A DNA stretch of 64,000 nt from Enoplolaimus lenunculus (GCA_030248215.1 JASANG010001679.1:62001-126000), one strand, 5' to 3'. Shown: positions 1-14,100, counted from the stretch's first letter. Numbers and translations: made by a program. Notes: a model not told the origin generated them from the letters alone.

Positions 1-97
1 AAAGTTTAACACCGGAATTTTTAAATCCGGTAAAAATTTACCGGAACCGGAACCGGAAGGTGAAAAATGCCGGAACCGGAATTCCGGTTGCACCCTG
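1..97 (-). repeat. hAT-like MITE, CCGGAA family, cut by window edge
   Basis: The stretch ends at 97 with the inverted form of the family terminus, CCGGTTGCACCCTG, preceded by reiterated CCGGAA words. The other end lies outside the window, so no target-site duplication can be checked. It matches the ends of the copies at 21161-21521 and 35752-36130. Confidence 0.75.
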
Positions 98-1108
98 CTT
101 TCTACATGTCCAAACAAGTCACGGCGTTAACAATTTCGAATTCGCATTCTTGTTCTGGACTGTAGGCGTTAAACACTATTATGCAACCCTTACTCAGAAA
201 TTCCGCCACCGGGTTGCGAACCGGGGGCACCCGGTTAATGCCCCAGCCATCCGTCCGTCGCGATCCAGCGAATGCCCAGGCGTAGTGATTTTAGCATGTC
301 GCGCTCAAATTCTAAATTGATCCTTCTAAATATGTGAAAGACATTTGGGACAAAACTTTCCCGGCATGCCTTAAGACAAATGTATGCCTTAAGCTTCTTG
401 TATGAGTAATGAATAACGCAGGTAGATGCGATTGGATTACGATTATGAACCCTTGGGAATGATTGGGATGCAGAGGCATTGACATGGCTCATTTTAAGTT
501 ATCAATTAGAGATTAGTAGCTTTCATTTAAGTCAAGGATTGCATTGTAAACTAGGGATGTGCCGATACCAAAATTTTTGCCGATACCGATGCCGATCTTT
601 ATTTTGAAATTTTGCCGAACCGATGCCGATTCCAACTGTAGTAAACCATGCTTAATAAACAGATAGGACACTTCATTACATCAGTATATGAAGGCTCAAA
701 CCCTGACCAACATAAACGATTAGAATTTTATGAGAACGGTTCATTTCAATTACTTTGTTCAAACACAAACGCAAAAGAGGTAACAGTTTTCCTAACCACG
801 CTCTGAAATGTGCCAAGAGATGAAGGGTCCAGATTTTTATGCAATATTTTCCACCCTAGAAGTATTTTAGGTGTGTACGTGTGTTTTAGTCGTTGTGTTA
901 GCAGGTTAGCTTATGCGAGTTTGTATTTAATGTGTTTGTTTATAGATCGAACACTATCGCGCGGTGATGAATCAATGAATTGTACGTTTACAAGGTCAGC
1001 ACTAAAAAGCAAGCGCTTTATTACTACAGATATACATGATAAAGGTTAGTTTAACAGCAAATACAGAGTTTCAATGGGAACTTAATTTTGAGACAGCTGG
1101 CATGTATT
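98..1108. other. No gene seen; partial MITE at about 553-820
   Basis: No exon with recognisable protein similarity was found here. From about 553 the sequence starts with GGGATGTGCCGATACC and continues with CCGATA/CCGATG words. This is a one-ended fragment of the MITE family that is whole at 56119-56468. The open frames here look like chance. Confidence 0.5.
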
Positions 1109-2188
1109 CCATTATTATTGAGTTTCGCGAAGCGTTTTACGTATGATTTGTATTCTGGGGTCCAAAGGTGGATGTCCGTCCGAAAAAAATCTAAGGAACG
1201 GCTGAACCGATTTTGATAAACTTTTTCCGTTTGAAAGCGAATTATCCAGAGGATTAACCTCGCATTGGAGTTTTAAAATTTTAAACCGTTTATTAAATAC
1301 AGGCTAATTTGCATAATTAATTAAGCCTAAATTAGGACTTTCTACATTATTTCACTAATTATTACAGTTAGAAGCAACTAATTTCAACATTATAGGGTTT
1401 TTGGGTGCGAGGAATGTGCTTAGACTGTTTACAAACCTTCAAAACCGATAATTGAGTAGTTAGCTAATAGATAATTTGCATATTAGCAAAGGTTATAAGC
1501 CTAAATTAGGACTTTTTACAATATTTCACTAATTATTAAGATTAATAGCAATCTAATTTCAGCATTAAGTGCGAGGAATTTGAATAAATTGTTTACAAAC
1601 CTCCAAAACCGATAATTGAATGGTTAGCTACTAGCTAATTTGCACATTAGCTTAATTGACAAGACAAAATTAGAAGTTTTAAAATATTTCAATAATTATT
1701 AGGGTTTATTAAAAGTTTTTGGGTGCGAGGAATCTGAATAAATTGTTTATAAATGTCTAAAATCGATAATTGATTAGTTAGCTAATAGATAAATTGCATA
1801 TAAGCATAATTGATAAGCCTAAATTAGGCGTTTTTGCAATATTTCACTAATTATTAGAGTTGCAAACAAATTTCCGCAATAATGGGTTTTTGGGTGCGAG
1901 GAATCTGAATAAATTGTCTACAAACATTCAAAACCGACTATCGAATAGTTAGCTAATAGCTATTTCGCATATTTCCTTAATTGATAAGCCTGAATAATGG
2001 CTTCTTAAGTTATTTCTCAGATTGTTAGGGTTACTGAAGGGTTTTTGAGTGCGAGGAATTCGAATAAATTGTTTACAAACCTCCAAAACCAATAAATGAA
2101 TAGTTAGCTAATAACTAATTTGCATATTAGCTTAACTGCTTACGTGTGTTCGAGCTTCGCTTAATACATGTAGTCCCACTACGACTGG
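1109..2188 (+). mobile_element. Helentron-like non-autonomous element, copy A
   Basis: The 5' end carries a degraded form of the terminus GAGTTTCGCGAAGCG, followed by GGTGGATGTCCGTCCG. The body is about six degenerate tandem units of roughly 150 bp, each containing GTTAGCTAATAG, TTAGGACTTT and GGGTGCGAGGAA. The 3' end has CGAGCTTCGCTTAA, which is the inverted complement of the 5' motif of better copies. A hairpin (GTAGT-CCC-ACTAC) follows, then CTGG followed by T. Inverted subterminal repeats, internal tandem repeats, a 3' hairpin and a CTRR end are known of Helentron/HINE elements. The assignment is inferred, since no Rep/helicase protein is present. Confidence 0.55.
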
Positions 2189-2697
2189 TTTTTATCGTCG
2201 AGTCACACTATTGCGTTTGGTTATTAAAACCACTATTTTGAGTTTTCTCGTTTGATTTTTCATGGTTGACAAAAAGTGACTCATTGCAATTTTAACAAGT
2301 TTTAAGACTTGTTTTAAATTTACTTTTTCAAATATATACGTCCTATTGTTAGTTTTTGAATATTACAGATATATACTATCAAGCTATCGTCAGCTTTGAA
2401 AACAAATAAAAAGGACGAAATTATCTTAAAACTTTTGAAGTTCCGATCCAGAACGAGTTGCGAGTCTGATTGCACAATCAATCGAAATCGGAATTCTGAT
2501 TTTTTAATTTTAGGCCTACTTGTTGTGATATATTGCATAAAAATTCTGCATCATTTACCAGTTGAATTATTTTCGATGAGTTAAATTTATCAATAATTGA
2601 TTGTAGTTTAGTTTTACAGAGCCAAAAATGATGGCCAAATTTGTCAGGCGACGTTTTTGAAAGGTTTTGCCAGCCACTCTAAATCAATATTATACAT

Positions 2698-4972
2698 GTT
2701 GAGCGAAGCGAAACTCTGAGCAAAGCTCGGAGTTTCTCGAAGCGTTCTATATTTTGTGCTCGGGGGTCGAAAGGTGGATGTCCGTCGTCCGTCCGAAAAG
2801 AATCTCAGGAACCGCTGAACCGATTTTGATAAACTATTTCAAAGCATGTTATCGTGGGGTGTTAACCTTGTCGTGGTGTTTTAAAATTTGGAGCCGTTTA
2901 TTAGCTACAAGCTAATATGCATAATTGGTTAAGTCTAAATAGGGTTACAAGCAATCTAATTTCAACAATAAAGGGTTTTTGGGTACGACGAATCTAATTA
3001 AATTGTGTACAAATCTTCAAAAACGATAATTGAATAGTTAGCTAATAGCTAATTTGCATATTAGCATAATTGATTATCTTAATTTAGGACTTTTTGCAAT
3101 ATAATTGAGCGAAGCTCGGAGTTTCGCGAAGCGTTGTATGTTTTGTACTTGTGGTCGAAAGGTGGATGTCCGTCCGAAAAGAATCTCAGGAACGGCTGAA
3201 CAGATTTTGATAACTTTTTCCGTTTGAAAGCGAATTATCCAGAGGATTAACCTCGCATTGGAGTTTTAAAATTTTAAACCGTTTATTAAATACAGGCTAA
3301 TTTGCATAATTAAGCCTAAATTAGGACTTTCTACATTATTTCACTAATTATTACAGTTAGAAGCAACTAATTTCAACATTATAGGGTTTTTGGGTGCGAG
3401 GAATGTGCTTAGACTGTTTACAAACCTTCAAAACCGATAATTGAGTAGTTAGCTAATAGATAATTTACATATTAGCAAAGGTTATAAGCCTAAATTAGGA
3501 CTTTTTACAATATTTCACTAATTATTAAGATTAATAGCAATCTAATTTCAGCATTAAATGGTTTTCAAGTGCGAGGAATTTGAATAAATTGTTTACAAAC
3601 CTCCAAAACCGATAATTGAATGGTTAGCTACTAGCTAATTTGCACATTAGCTTAATTGACGAGACAAAATTAGAAGTTTTTAAAATATTTCAATAATTAT
3701 TAGGGTTTATTAAAGGTAACTCCGAGCGAAGCTCGGAGTTTCGCGAAGCGTTGTATGTTTTGTACTTGTGGTCGAAAGGTGGATGTCCGTCCGAAAAGAA
3801 TCTCAGGAACGGCTGAACCGATTTTCATAAACTTTTTTTGTTTGAAAGCCAATTATCCTAGGGTGTTAATCTCGCAACGGGGTTTTAAAATTTTAAGCCG
3901 TTTATTAGCTACAGGCTAATTTGCATAATTAATTAAGCCTAAATTAGGACTTTCCACAATATTTCAGTAATTATTACAGTTAGAAGCAATCTAATTTTAG
4001 CATTAAATGGTTTTTGGGTGCGAGAAATCTCCGTAGACTGTTTACAAACCTCCAAATCTGATAATTGAGCAGTTAGCTAATGGATAATTTGCATGTTAGC
4101 ATAATTTGTAAGCCTAAATTAGGACTTTTTACAATGTCACTAATTATTAAGGTTAAAAGCAATATAATTTCAGCAATAAAGGGGTTTTAGGTGCGAGGAA
4201 TTTGAATAAATTGTTTACAAACATCCCAAACCGATAATTGAATAGTTAGCTAATAGCTAATTTGCATATTAGCTTAATTGACAAGACAAAACTAGGAATT
4301 TTTAAATTATTTCAATAAATATCAGGGTTTACTGAAGGTTTTTGGGTGCGAGGAATCTGAATAAATTGTTTACAAACCTACAGCACCGATAATTGAATAG
4401 TTAGCTAATAGCTAATTTGCATATTATCTTAATTGACAAGACAAAATTAGGACTTTAAATTATTTCTATAATTATTAGGGTTTAATGAAGGTTTTTTGGT
4501 GCGAGGAATCTGAATAAATTGTTTACAAACGTCTAAAACCGATAATTGAGTAGAGTAGTTACCTATTAGATAATTTGCATATAAGTATAATTGATAAGCA
4601 TAAATTAGGCGTTTTTACAATGTTTCACTAATTATTAGGGTTACAAGCAATCTACTTTCAGCAATAATGGGTTTTCGGGTGCGACGAATCTGAATAAATT
4701 GTCTAAAGACCTTTAAAAGCAATTGTCGAATAGTTAGCTAATACATAACTTACATATTTGCTTAATTGACGAGACAAAAGTAGGACTTTTTAAATTATTC
4801 CAATAATTATTAGGGTGGCTGAAGGGCTTTTGGGTGCGAGGAATATGAGGAAATTGCTTAAAACCTTCAACACCAATAAATGAATAGTTAGCTAATAACT
4901 AATTTGCATATTAGCTTAATTACTTAAGTGTGTTCGAGCTGCGATCAATACATGTAGTCCTACTACGGCTGG
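2698..4972 (+). mobile_element. Helentron-like elements B, C and D joined head to tail
   Basis: Three 5' termini of the type GAGCGAAGCTCGGAGTTTCG occur in the same orientation at about 2698, 3104 and 3722. Each is followed by the same leader and then by roughly 150-bp tandem units. Only one 3' end is present, at 4931-4972 (GTAGT-CCT-ACTAC hairpin and CTGG). Copies B and C therefore stop inside a tandem unit where the next 5' end begins. This may come from nested insertion or from head-to-tail concatenation. No coding capacity is present. Confidence 0.5.
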
Positions 4973-5159
4973 TAAATACAAATTATCCGTGTACTCACAA
5001 AATTTGTAGTTTCTATTCCTGTATAAATTTGCTGTTCCGCTTCCGGTATCTAACTTATCGGGGTCATTTGTGTTATGGTGTTTTTGCACATGATCATCAA
5101 TAATTGTTTTGGTCTTTGGCTTGATTCATCCGTAGAACAATCAGTGGTCTTTTTGTCAG

Positions 5160-8100
5160 ACGAATCACCACCCTCATCTAGTGCTCGGTATAACCTGAGA
5201 AGCCGCAGTGGCACCAACACATCAACAACTGTTCAAAGTCATCGCAATGAATCTCGCCTGGATGACATCAACGCGAACGACATATCGACCAAAAACGTTT
5301 CTCGGAAGAGCTCAAACGAAGCAATTTGCGGCAAGAAACGGAACTCTTTGAGATGTGATGTGCATTCTTTGAATGCGAAAGATGTCAGAGACGAAATCAA
5401 TGTTAAAACTAACGGAGACAGTCGAGCTCTTGGTACAGACGTTGAATGTAAGCACTTATTATGGTTTGTGGAATACATATTAGTATAATACGTTGTTTAA
5501 GATTTATTTATAACCTCCATTTTGTGTAAAATAAAGTGGACTTCGGCAGGAAGTGTGTTAAAGACATTTTATAGAACGAATGTGTCGCAAAATACAGTTT
5601 TATCAAAGGCGAAGTGCAGTATGTTAGCATTTTTTCACCTTTCGGTTCCGGTAAATTTTTTCACCGGAATTAAAATTTTCGGTAATATATTTTGGTCTGT
5701 GAAAATTAAGCGTTTTACTAAAAATGGCGATAAAAATAACATAGATTTCTTTAGTATCGGAATACCGATACTTTACTTGTACACGGCACCGCAAGATTTC
5801 AAGATCGGAAATAAAATTTGCCGTGACCACACAAATATTACATTCTCTCGTGCTCGGAAATTTAGCCTATCTAGGACGTCTGCATTCCAGTGAAGGTTAA
5901 TGCCTGCATGAACCTATCTTAATAAATCGGAATTTTCTGTAGCCTTTGTAAAGGCAACCCTAATTTCGGTTAAGGCTTGGTGTCTGACAAAACAAGCTAC
6001 AGTAAAAAATGTCCAGCAAAAATAAAAGGCAATGAACAAGCAAATGAGCCAATGTTTCCAGCAGTTTTTCGAAGCCGTTACTCAACATAAAGGTATAAAT
6101 GTTTGTTCAGAACGTAATTCCATATTCGGCTAAATTCGTCTAAGAATACAGTAAAAAAGTAACGCTATCGGAATGTTCCTAAAATTATCGATGCTGACCG
6201 ATATATCTGTTCAACACTAGAACATATCTCGTAGAAATTTAGCTGGCTTAGCTGCGTACTAACCGCGTAAGGGACGTGCCGATTAATTGGTATCGGCCTC
6301 GGTAATATAATCAGCGCTTCTCGTGAACTTGGAATCGGCGCTGCAAAAAAATTTCTGATTCTTTGCCGATGCTTTTTGCACATGCATAGTAAACAGTCAG
6401 TTGGAATGCTATCAGTTTTGCTGCCTGGTGTATATCAGTGTGTCTGATCAGGGAAACTGGTATCTCTCGTGTTTTTGTTTGAAAAAATTAATTGAAATGC
6501 TCAATTCTCATAAAAATTATAATCGTTTATGGTGGATAAAGCTTATATGTTCTTTAAGCATGATGTACTGAAGTTGGAATCGGCATCGGTAAAAATTTTG
6601 GTATCGACAAATCCCTGTTTTTTCCTGAAAAATATTCGAAAGCTACAAGTTTTAGACTGCAGGTTGAAAAATATTTTAATACGCTCGGACCGTTGATAGT
6701 GGGCACTCACCATTGCCGCACATATATCGCAGCCTCGAAAGTTACAAGCAACTCACAGAAAGACACCAGTTAACACGAGAAATGTCAACATAGAAATTAC
6801 TGAATCCTGTAGCAAAACTTCTACTGGAGGCGGGAGTCGAATTTATGCCGGAGTCAGATAAACTTCTGGTTGTGCCCTGGCACCTACGTTTGTTACCCAA
6901 ATTCTTAGTTGGTAAAAAATCACAAGGTTGCCCGACCAACGTCAAAACTTTCTTATCCGGCCCGCGTTTACCCGCGGGTCGAATGTAGCTCTGACTCTAA
7001 AATCCCACGTTTTAATGCCTGTTAAGTTACATTGTGATTGCTTCAGATCAAGATAATAGCGTAAGTAACGCTGATTCACGAAACCATCATATCTCAACAT
7101 GGAAACAGCTCGCAGTGAAACCTTCAGTGACGGCAGATAATGCTGAACTCAAGATTGAAACAACTGCGGTGACACCATATGCCACTCGCAGAATTGGTAA
7201 TTATTCTTATCGAATTTTTACTAATACAAGTAGTTAAATTTTTTGTAATCAGTTCGGTGCTGAAACCTAATTGTCGTTGTTCTAAACCAGTTGCTAAAAG
7301 TTTGAATTAAAAATTTGCTAATTGCTATCAGGGTGCGACCGGATATCCGGTTCCGGTTTATTATCCGGCAAAAACTGATATCCGTATTCGGTGTAAACCT
7401 ACCGGATATTTACGGTTGTGGTGCGGAACATCATAAAATTGCTTTTTTCAAGTAAGCGCCTTAAATATTTAGCTGCGATTACATTTCTGGGCAAGTCAAA
7501 AAGTTAAAGTTTCGATACGTTTTAGCTATTTTTAACTTAAGCGAGCAAGAGTTAAGCGCTTTTTTGTATTATTTCAGTATATCAGCAGCAATTATAAATT
7601 TTGTAATAGACGAAAACCTTGGTGCGCTAAAAATACAGCGGAAAAATAAATTATTTAAACATATACAATATCCGGTATCCGTAGTTAATATCCGGTCGCA
7701 CACTGATTGCTATATATCAGGGTGCGACCGGATATCCGGTTTCCGTTTAATATAAAAAACTGATATCCGTAGTCGGAATGCAATCAATTTCGCTTCATGG
7801 CGTAAATCAATGTGTCTGATCAGAGCATTTGAGTCGTACAAAAATACATGTTTACTGATTTTAAAAAATTGGTTTTTAGTCTCGGTGTACTGTATTGTTG
7901 AAGTAAATGACGTCTGATAAATAAAATTTCGCTGTAAGTTAAAAAATTTCATTGTTACGCAATAATAATGAGCTGATATTATGAAAAAACAAAAACTGTG
8001 AAAAATAAAAAACTATGAAAAAGCATTAGAAAGAATTTTTTTGAAAATTTTAAGGTTTTCTGGCGATGACCAAAAATTGGCCGAGACTGAGTCTTTTCAT

Positions 8101-11100
8101 GGCCCGTCTCGGTTTTAACCGAGAACCCCGTCCCTGATGCCCGGAAATGAAGACAGCAAAATATTTACGTCAGGGAAGCCGTTTTATGATATCCGTATCA
8201 TGAATCGCAAATATCCAGTAAATATCCGGTCGTTCCCTGATATACAAATATGTCTTGCAAATTGTAGCATAGTTGTTACAACTTTTTTTTCGTTCTTGGT
8301 ATTTCAGGCATGCCTTCTCGCGGCGGTGTAGTTTCTAAAAATATTAACTATTCATTTGGATATCCTGTAGAATACTATAATAATACTGGTGGATGCAGGC
8401 GGCTGTCTCCTCGACCCAGTTACCGGACTGAAATGTTGCCGGAGAGCACAGTCGATTCCAAGATAGATCGGTCTTTTGCGCGTCGTAGTGCCGTTGACGA
8501 CGAAGATTGCAATTCAATATCTCGTCTTGACCGATCTTTGCCTGTAACAACTACTCGTGAAGCGGGTAACATGATTCGTGATAATGTGAATCAACCAGAT
8601 GTAGCACGTCGTATTGATATCTGTGATAGTCGAGAAGCTAGCTTATCATACGCATCTGGCGACGGTATAAGATCCGTTGGTGGTAATCGCTCAAACGCCA
8701 GGAACCCGTCTGACACTTCTGCGTTATCATTTGCTGACGGCGGTGATAAAACAAAAACAACAGGGCTTTTTTCGTCCACTTCAAACGACGGTGATAGAAA
8801 TAAACTGAGTGGATTTCAGTCTCCATTATTCGGTAATATGTGTAGTGAGCAGTATATCGACATCCAAACTATTTAGTCTATCGGCTAAAGGATAGTGACA
8901 ATTCGCGTACGAAATATACCTATACAACTTTTATATTAATGATTTAACCTAGTGTAAATTATGGTTCAAAACCCTATATCCGCTAGACAGCACCGAATGT
9001 AAATCCATTGCTAATTTGCTGAATCCGGGAATTGCATTTTGGAAATTTCCGATATATCGATTACTTCATACATTTTGTCATTTTTCAGCGTTTCGAAAAT
9101 ATTTTTGTTTCACAATCTTAGGCGTTGCACAGAGGGAGCTAGCTATCATATGTTGTGTTGCAATATATTAATTTACCTATCTGCCGTGCTGTTCAGAAAT
9201 TCCCCAATTTCGACGTTTTGGATAAAAACAAACCCGACTTCAAACAGCCAGCTTAATTGAAAAAACGTAAGTATATATTGAAAACATTATTGGATTCGGA
9301 TTTTCACAGCGGAATCCAAACCGCACGTTTTTATCCCATCCGCACTTTTGTTGCCATCCTAGTCAACCGAGGAATAAGTCGTAGTGAGGAGACAGCTTAT
9401 GATATGATGGATCTCTCACCATATAAAAACGTACCAGCATACGACCTAAATCGTTCGTTAATGAAACTACCAGGGTGCAAAACGGAACTGAATAGTTCCG
9501 GAAAGTCCATACAGCAAACTTGCAATACATAGACATAAAATTAATGCTTTGCTAGTGCTATTTTAGGTTTTATTAACCGCCGTGTGACATCAAATAATGC
9601 GATTTTGGATAGAGATGAATCGAGCTCATTGAATGACCACACACCAAATGGCAAACCAATGACATTCAGCCCTGGTTTGTTGGCATCCGCAATGATGCTG
9701 GTTAGCTGTATTACTTTTGTTTTTATGTTGTGTATTTTTCTTAGTTCGAAGGCGCCGGAGATAAATTGGATAAACGTAGGTAGTAGGTTCATCAGTTAAA
9801 TTAGCCGTTATAAGCTGGAAATAAACCTTCTGTTTTGCAAAACATCTTCCCTTCATCCAGTTACAAATTACCTCGCTTTATGTTCGTTCTTCGAATATCA
9901 AAGACGCGCTCACCTCTTCGTTTCATTATTTTACCTTTTCATTTTACAGCGCAAACGTAGTGTGGATTTGGATACATTAAGTTATCCGAATGGCAAGCGA
10001 TCGAGAACCGAATCATTTAGTTTCTGCAGGGTATGTGTTTTTGAATTTTTGGACACCAATATTTTCAGTATATAATGTTTCTTACTTCCTACAAAAAGTC
10101 AATGTTGGAGTTTACCAAAACGATAAATTATAACCCGGCATTTTTAAAAATCTTTTAGCACTGAGTCTGATTTTGAAGTTTTAAGTATTTAAAACCTTGA
10201 AGATCGCGGTTGCAAAAGTAAATGTGTGTCAAGATTAGATATAGACATCTTGATTAAGCTTGTAAACGCGCAGGCATTTGCGGTTTAATGTAAATTGCTA
10301 AACAGTATCTGATGAAGGAGCTTTAACGGCCGTTCGATTAATACTTCAGCCATCATCTCGTTCAAGTAATGTTTCAAACGCTTCTTCGCACATGTCTCAC
10401 ACAAAGCGACTTCTATTGGAATTGGAACGCGTTCGAACTCCAGTTACCGTAGGTTTTGTTATGCAAACTGTTTGGATATGGTCTTTTTGTGAAATCGGGG
10501 GTTTTAACACTAACTTTATTCAAAACCCCCAATGAATTTCAGCCAAACACTCACCAAAAAGCCGTTTAGTTTTGAAACAGAAAACTTCCATTAATATAAT
10601 ACATGTCAGATGTTTGTACAAGCACAGACTAATGTTTGATTAGGCAAGGTTAACTAAGCAAATTTGGTTAAAGTTAAAAAATTGTAATCTAGAATTTTTC
10701 ACTCAAATCCTATAATACTACCTTTATATGTGCTAAATTTGCATATTTGGTTAAGCCTAAATTATGGCTTTTTACTGTATTTTACTAATAGAGTTACAAG
10801 CAATCTAATGGTGCTTAAGTTAGGTAAATATTTAGTATCTGAAAGATTTTGACGCGGTGCAGGCTAATGCGTCTAGATTATCTCCTCAGTTAACCACTTA
10901 ACTAAGTTTTCAGAAAACCAGCCAGTGGCTGGGTTTCTGAAAACCTGGTTTTGTGGGACTAGTACTTAATCAAAAGCGTACTCAAGTTAAGTAATTTATT
11001 AAGTCGGTGACTAATTTTGATTATTACAAATGAACTGTTCAAGTATGCTAATTTTAGTCTAATGGTATTGGTAGACTAATTGCGCTTCTTTAATCTATAG

Positions 11101-14100
11101 CATACTTACTTAATTCGGCGGTTTAAGTAAGTTTTCGGAAACTTAGCCAATGTCAGAATTAACAACTTTTCGCTGGCATAATGTTAAGACTCAATTGCTT
11201 AATGGCAATTGCCTGTGTGTAGATAAGCACTACTAGATCCACATTTATATGAACTCTATCACTTGAGTTTGATGAAGCAGAACAATTTTGGGTTTTTACA
11301 ACTCGTGGTGACCGTGTGTCCAGAGAAAGATCACAATGTGGAAAATAACTTCTCTATACTGTCTTTCAGGATGTTATAAAGCTTAGAGATGATTCGTTCT
11401 CAGATGTGAGTTAGTTTTTTCATATTGACAATATTGTGAAACATTTGTTTTTAGACGCAACACATATCAAGAAGAGCTCCGAATTTACTAAATACCTAAA
11501 TTATCCAAACGTGTATTTAACAAACTTGTTTATGGTATTTTTAGAGTTAGCTTCATGTTCAGAAAATGGAATCCGAATTATAAAAGCGATAATTTAAGTC
11601 AAAATTTTTAAGATATTGTGTTTGTGTGTCTAATTTTCATCTGCTTTTGATTGTAGGAATCTGATAGTCGGCCTTCGTCTCGTGTTGGCAGTATTGTTAG
11701 TGCGTCTGGGTTAATACCTACGGATAGTAGCATTGGCGGTCCTCCTGTACGCCATTTGGTTTCATCCGCGAAACCCGGCGCATTTCCTCGCCTCGCATTG
11801 TTTTCCAAGCCGGCAGTTCCTCAACTACCTTTTCACCGACCATCATATTCCACCATTGGCGACAAAAGATGGATGTCGTTGCAACACATTGAAGAATGTG
11901 ACACTACTGATGATAATAGCGCAAGGTCAGTGACGTTGTACCTGTTTTCTCAGTAACGGTTTCTGCAGGGTTTCGTCGAAATTCTGTTCTTGCCGGAAAT
12001 TCTGTCCCAAAATTTTCTTCCGTTTCTTTTTTTCATTCTTTTTAAGATGCTGCTACAGAAGGTTCTACAGTTTTGTGAGTAAAAGCTTCTGATGCAGGTT
12101 CTTGTTGAAACACACCCTGTTGTGATTTCGAAACGCAAAGTATTAAACTCGTAAACGTCATTTTGCGTTTAGTTTTTGGATACTGTAGTCCTGTTCCTGT
12201 TATAGCAAAACATTGTTCTTGTTGGAACGTTGTTTGTCTTTGATCGATTTTATATACTTTAACCAATATAATTATAGCGCATTTTCTACCAAGTTCTGAC
12301 AGCAGGTCTTATTTGTTATGACTATGGGGTTATGTTGAGGTTGCAGTTGCTTTTTCAATATTCTAACTTTATTTTCTGTGTATAGGTATTGTTTTAGGAT
12401 TTTTAGTGCAGCGCACAGCTACGACCATAGTGGCGGAGGCAAGATGAAACCAGAGCGACGAAAGTCGTCCAATCGTTTATCACGAAGCCAAATTGTTGAA
12501 CGGGGTAGCGCTGTGAATGGCCCGGCTACAAAGTATATAATCGATCCCAACAAGGTTACGAAATTTTTGTGGTTTTTGTATAGGGATTACTTACTGAGCG
12601 GAGCTTGGGCTAAATGTCTCGCGAAATGCTTTATGTTTTGCACTCGAGGTTCGAAAGGTGGATGGCTGACCTATTAGAATGTAATGTGGTGCGGATGTTG
12701 CACGATCTGGGGGGTCCTGGGGGGCAGGCTCAAAATTTTGCAACCCGACTTTTTGGACCATTTTGTTTATTCTAGATTGTGTTTCCAACTCAACTGAAGA
12801 TTACTCATCGCTCAACATGACAAAAATTCCCGCAAACGCTAATAACAATAATTGTAACTAATATTACTGACAACTTTACCAGAAGTTGAAAGAAGCACAA
12901 TTATATAAAATATAGATAATCTATAATTGAAACTGTGATTAACATATATTTTATATATTAGTCACAGCTTCAGTTTATCATAAGGCTCAGGCGGGTTGAA
13001 CTTGTTGCTGCAAGGTACTTTCGAATGCTGTATGCCCTGAAACGGTCTTTATATAATTGTTCCTTTTTCAGTTCATTATTGAATTGTACTAGTTACTACC
13101 GCTATTTGTAACGCTATTAAAAAATTATGAGTACTCAGCGTAATATAAAATCACATTTTACCGAATGTCCGCCTCAAAAAAGTCCAGGTCTTTATGTTTT
13201 AACATTGGAAATTTTTGGCTTAGAAAAGTCCTGTGGGCCCCCAGCAAAAAATTTGCTGGGGGCGGCCGAAAATTCGCCGGGGGGCCTGTCCTGGGGGCGG
13301 CAAAATTTTCGCCGGGGGAAAATGAAAATTTTGAAAAGTGCTGGGGCCCCTCCGCCCCCCCTCGCTGTGGAGAAGCCACAGTCGTAGTGGGACTACATTT
13401 ATTGAGCGAAGTTCGAACACACGTAAGCAGTTACGGTAATATGTAAATTAGTTATTAGCTAACTATTCCTTTATCGCTTTTGGAGGTTTGTAAGCAATTT
13501 CCTCAGATTCCTCGCACTCAGAAACCCTTCAGACACCATAATAATTATTAGAATAATTTAAAAAGTCCTAATTTTGTCTAGTCAATTAAGCAAATATGCA
13601 AATTATCTATTAGCTAATTATTCGACAATCGCTTTTAAAGGTTTGTAGACAATTTATTCAAATTCCTCGCATCCGAAAAGTCATTATTGCTGAAATTAGA
13701 TTGCTTGTAACCCTAATAATTAGTGAAACATTGTAAAAACGTCTAATTTAGGCTTATCAATTATGCTTACATGCAAAATATCTATTAGCTAACTACTCAA
13801 TTATCGGCTTTACACGTTTGTAAACAATTTATTCAGATTCCTCGCACCAAAAAACCTTCAGTAAACCCTAAAATTATTGAAATAATTTATAAAAAGTCCT
13901 TATTTTGTCTTGTCAATTAAGCTAATATGCAAATTAGCTATTAGCTAACTATCAAATTATCTGTTTTGGATGTTTGTAAACAATTTATTCATATTCCTCG
14001 CACCTAAAAACCCTTCAGTGCTCAAATTATATTGCTTTTAACCTCAATAATTAGTGAAATATTGTAAAAAGTCCTTATTTAGGCTTATAAACTATGCTAA

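Noticed and set aside
5075-5159. Start of NUP153 at the first codon of the 137-residue ORF
   Set aside because: The upstream residues (MVFLHMIINNCFGLW) do not resemble NUP153, and a good acceptor (TGGTCTTTTTGTCAG) precedes 5160. The ORF start is intronic.
8833-8876. Read-through end of the 188-residue ORF in NUP153
   Set aside because: The donor at 8833 (TTCG|GTAATA) keeps the phase of the following exon, and the extra residues do not resemble the family.
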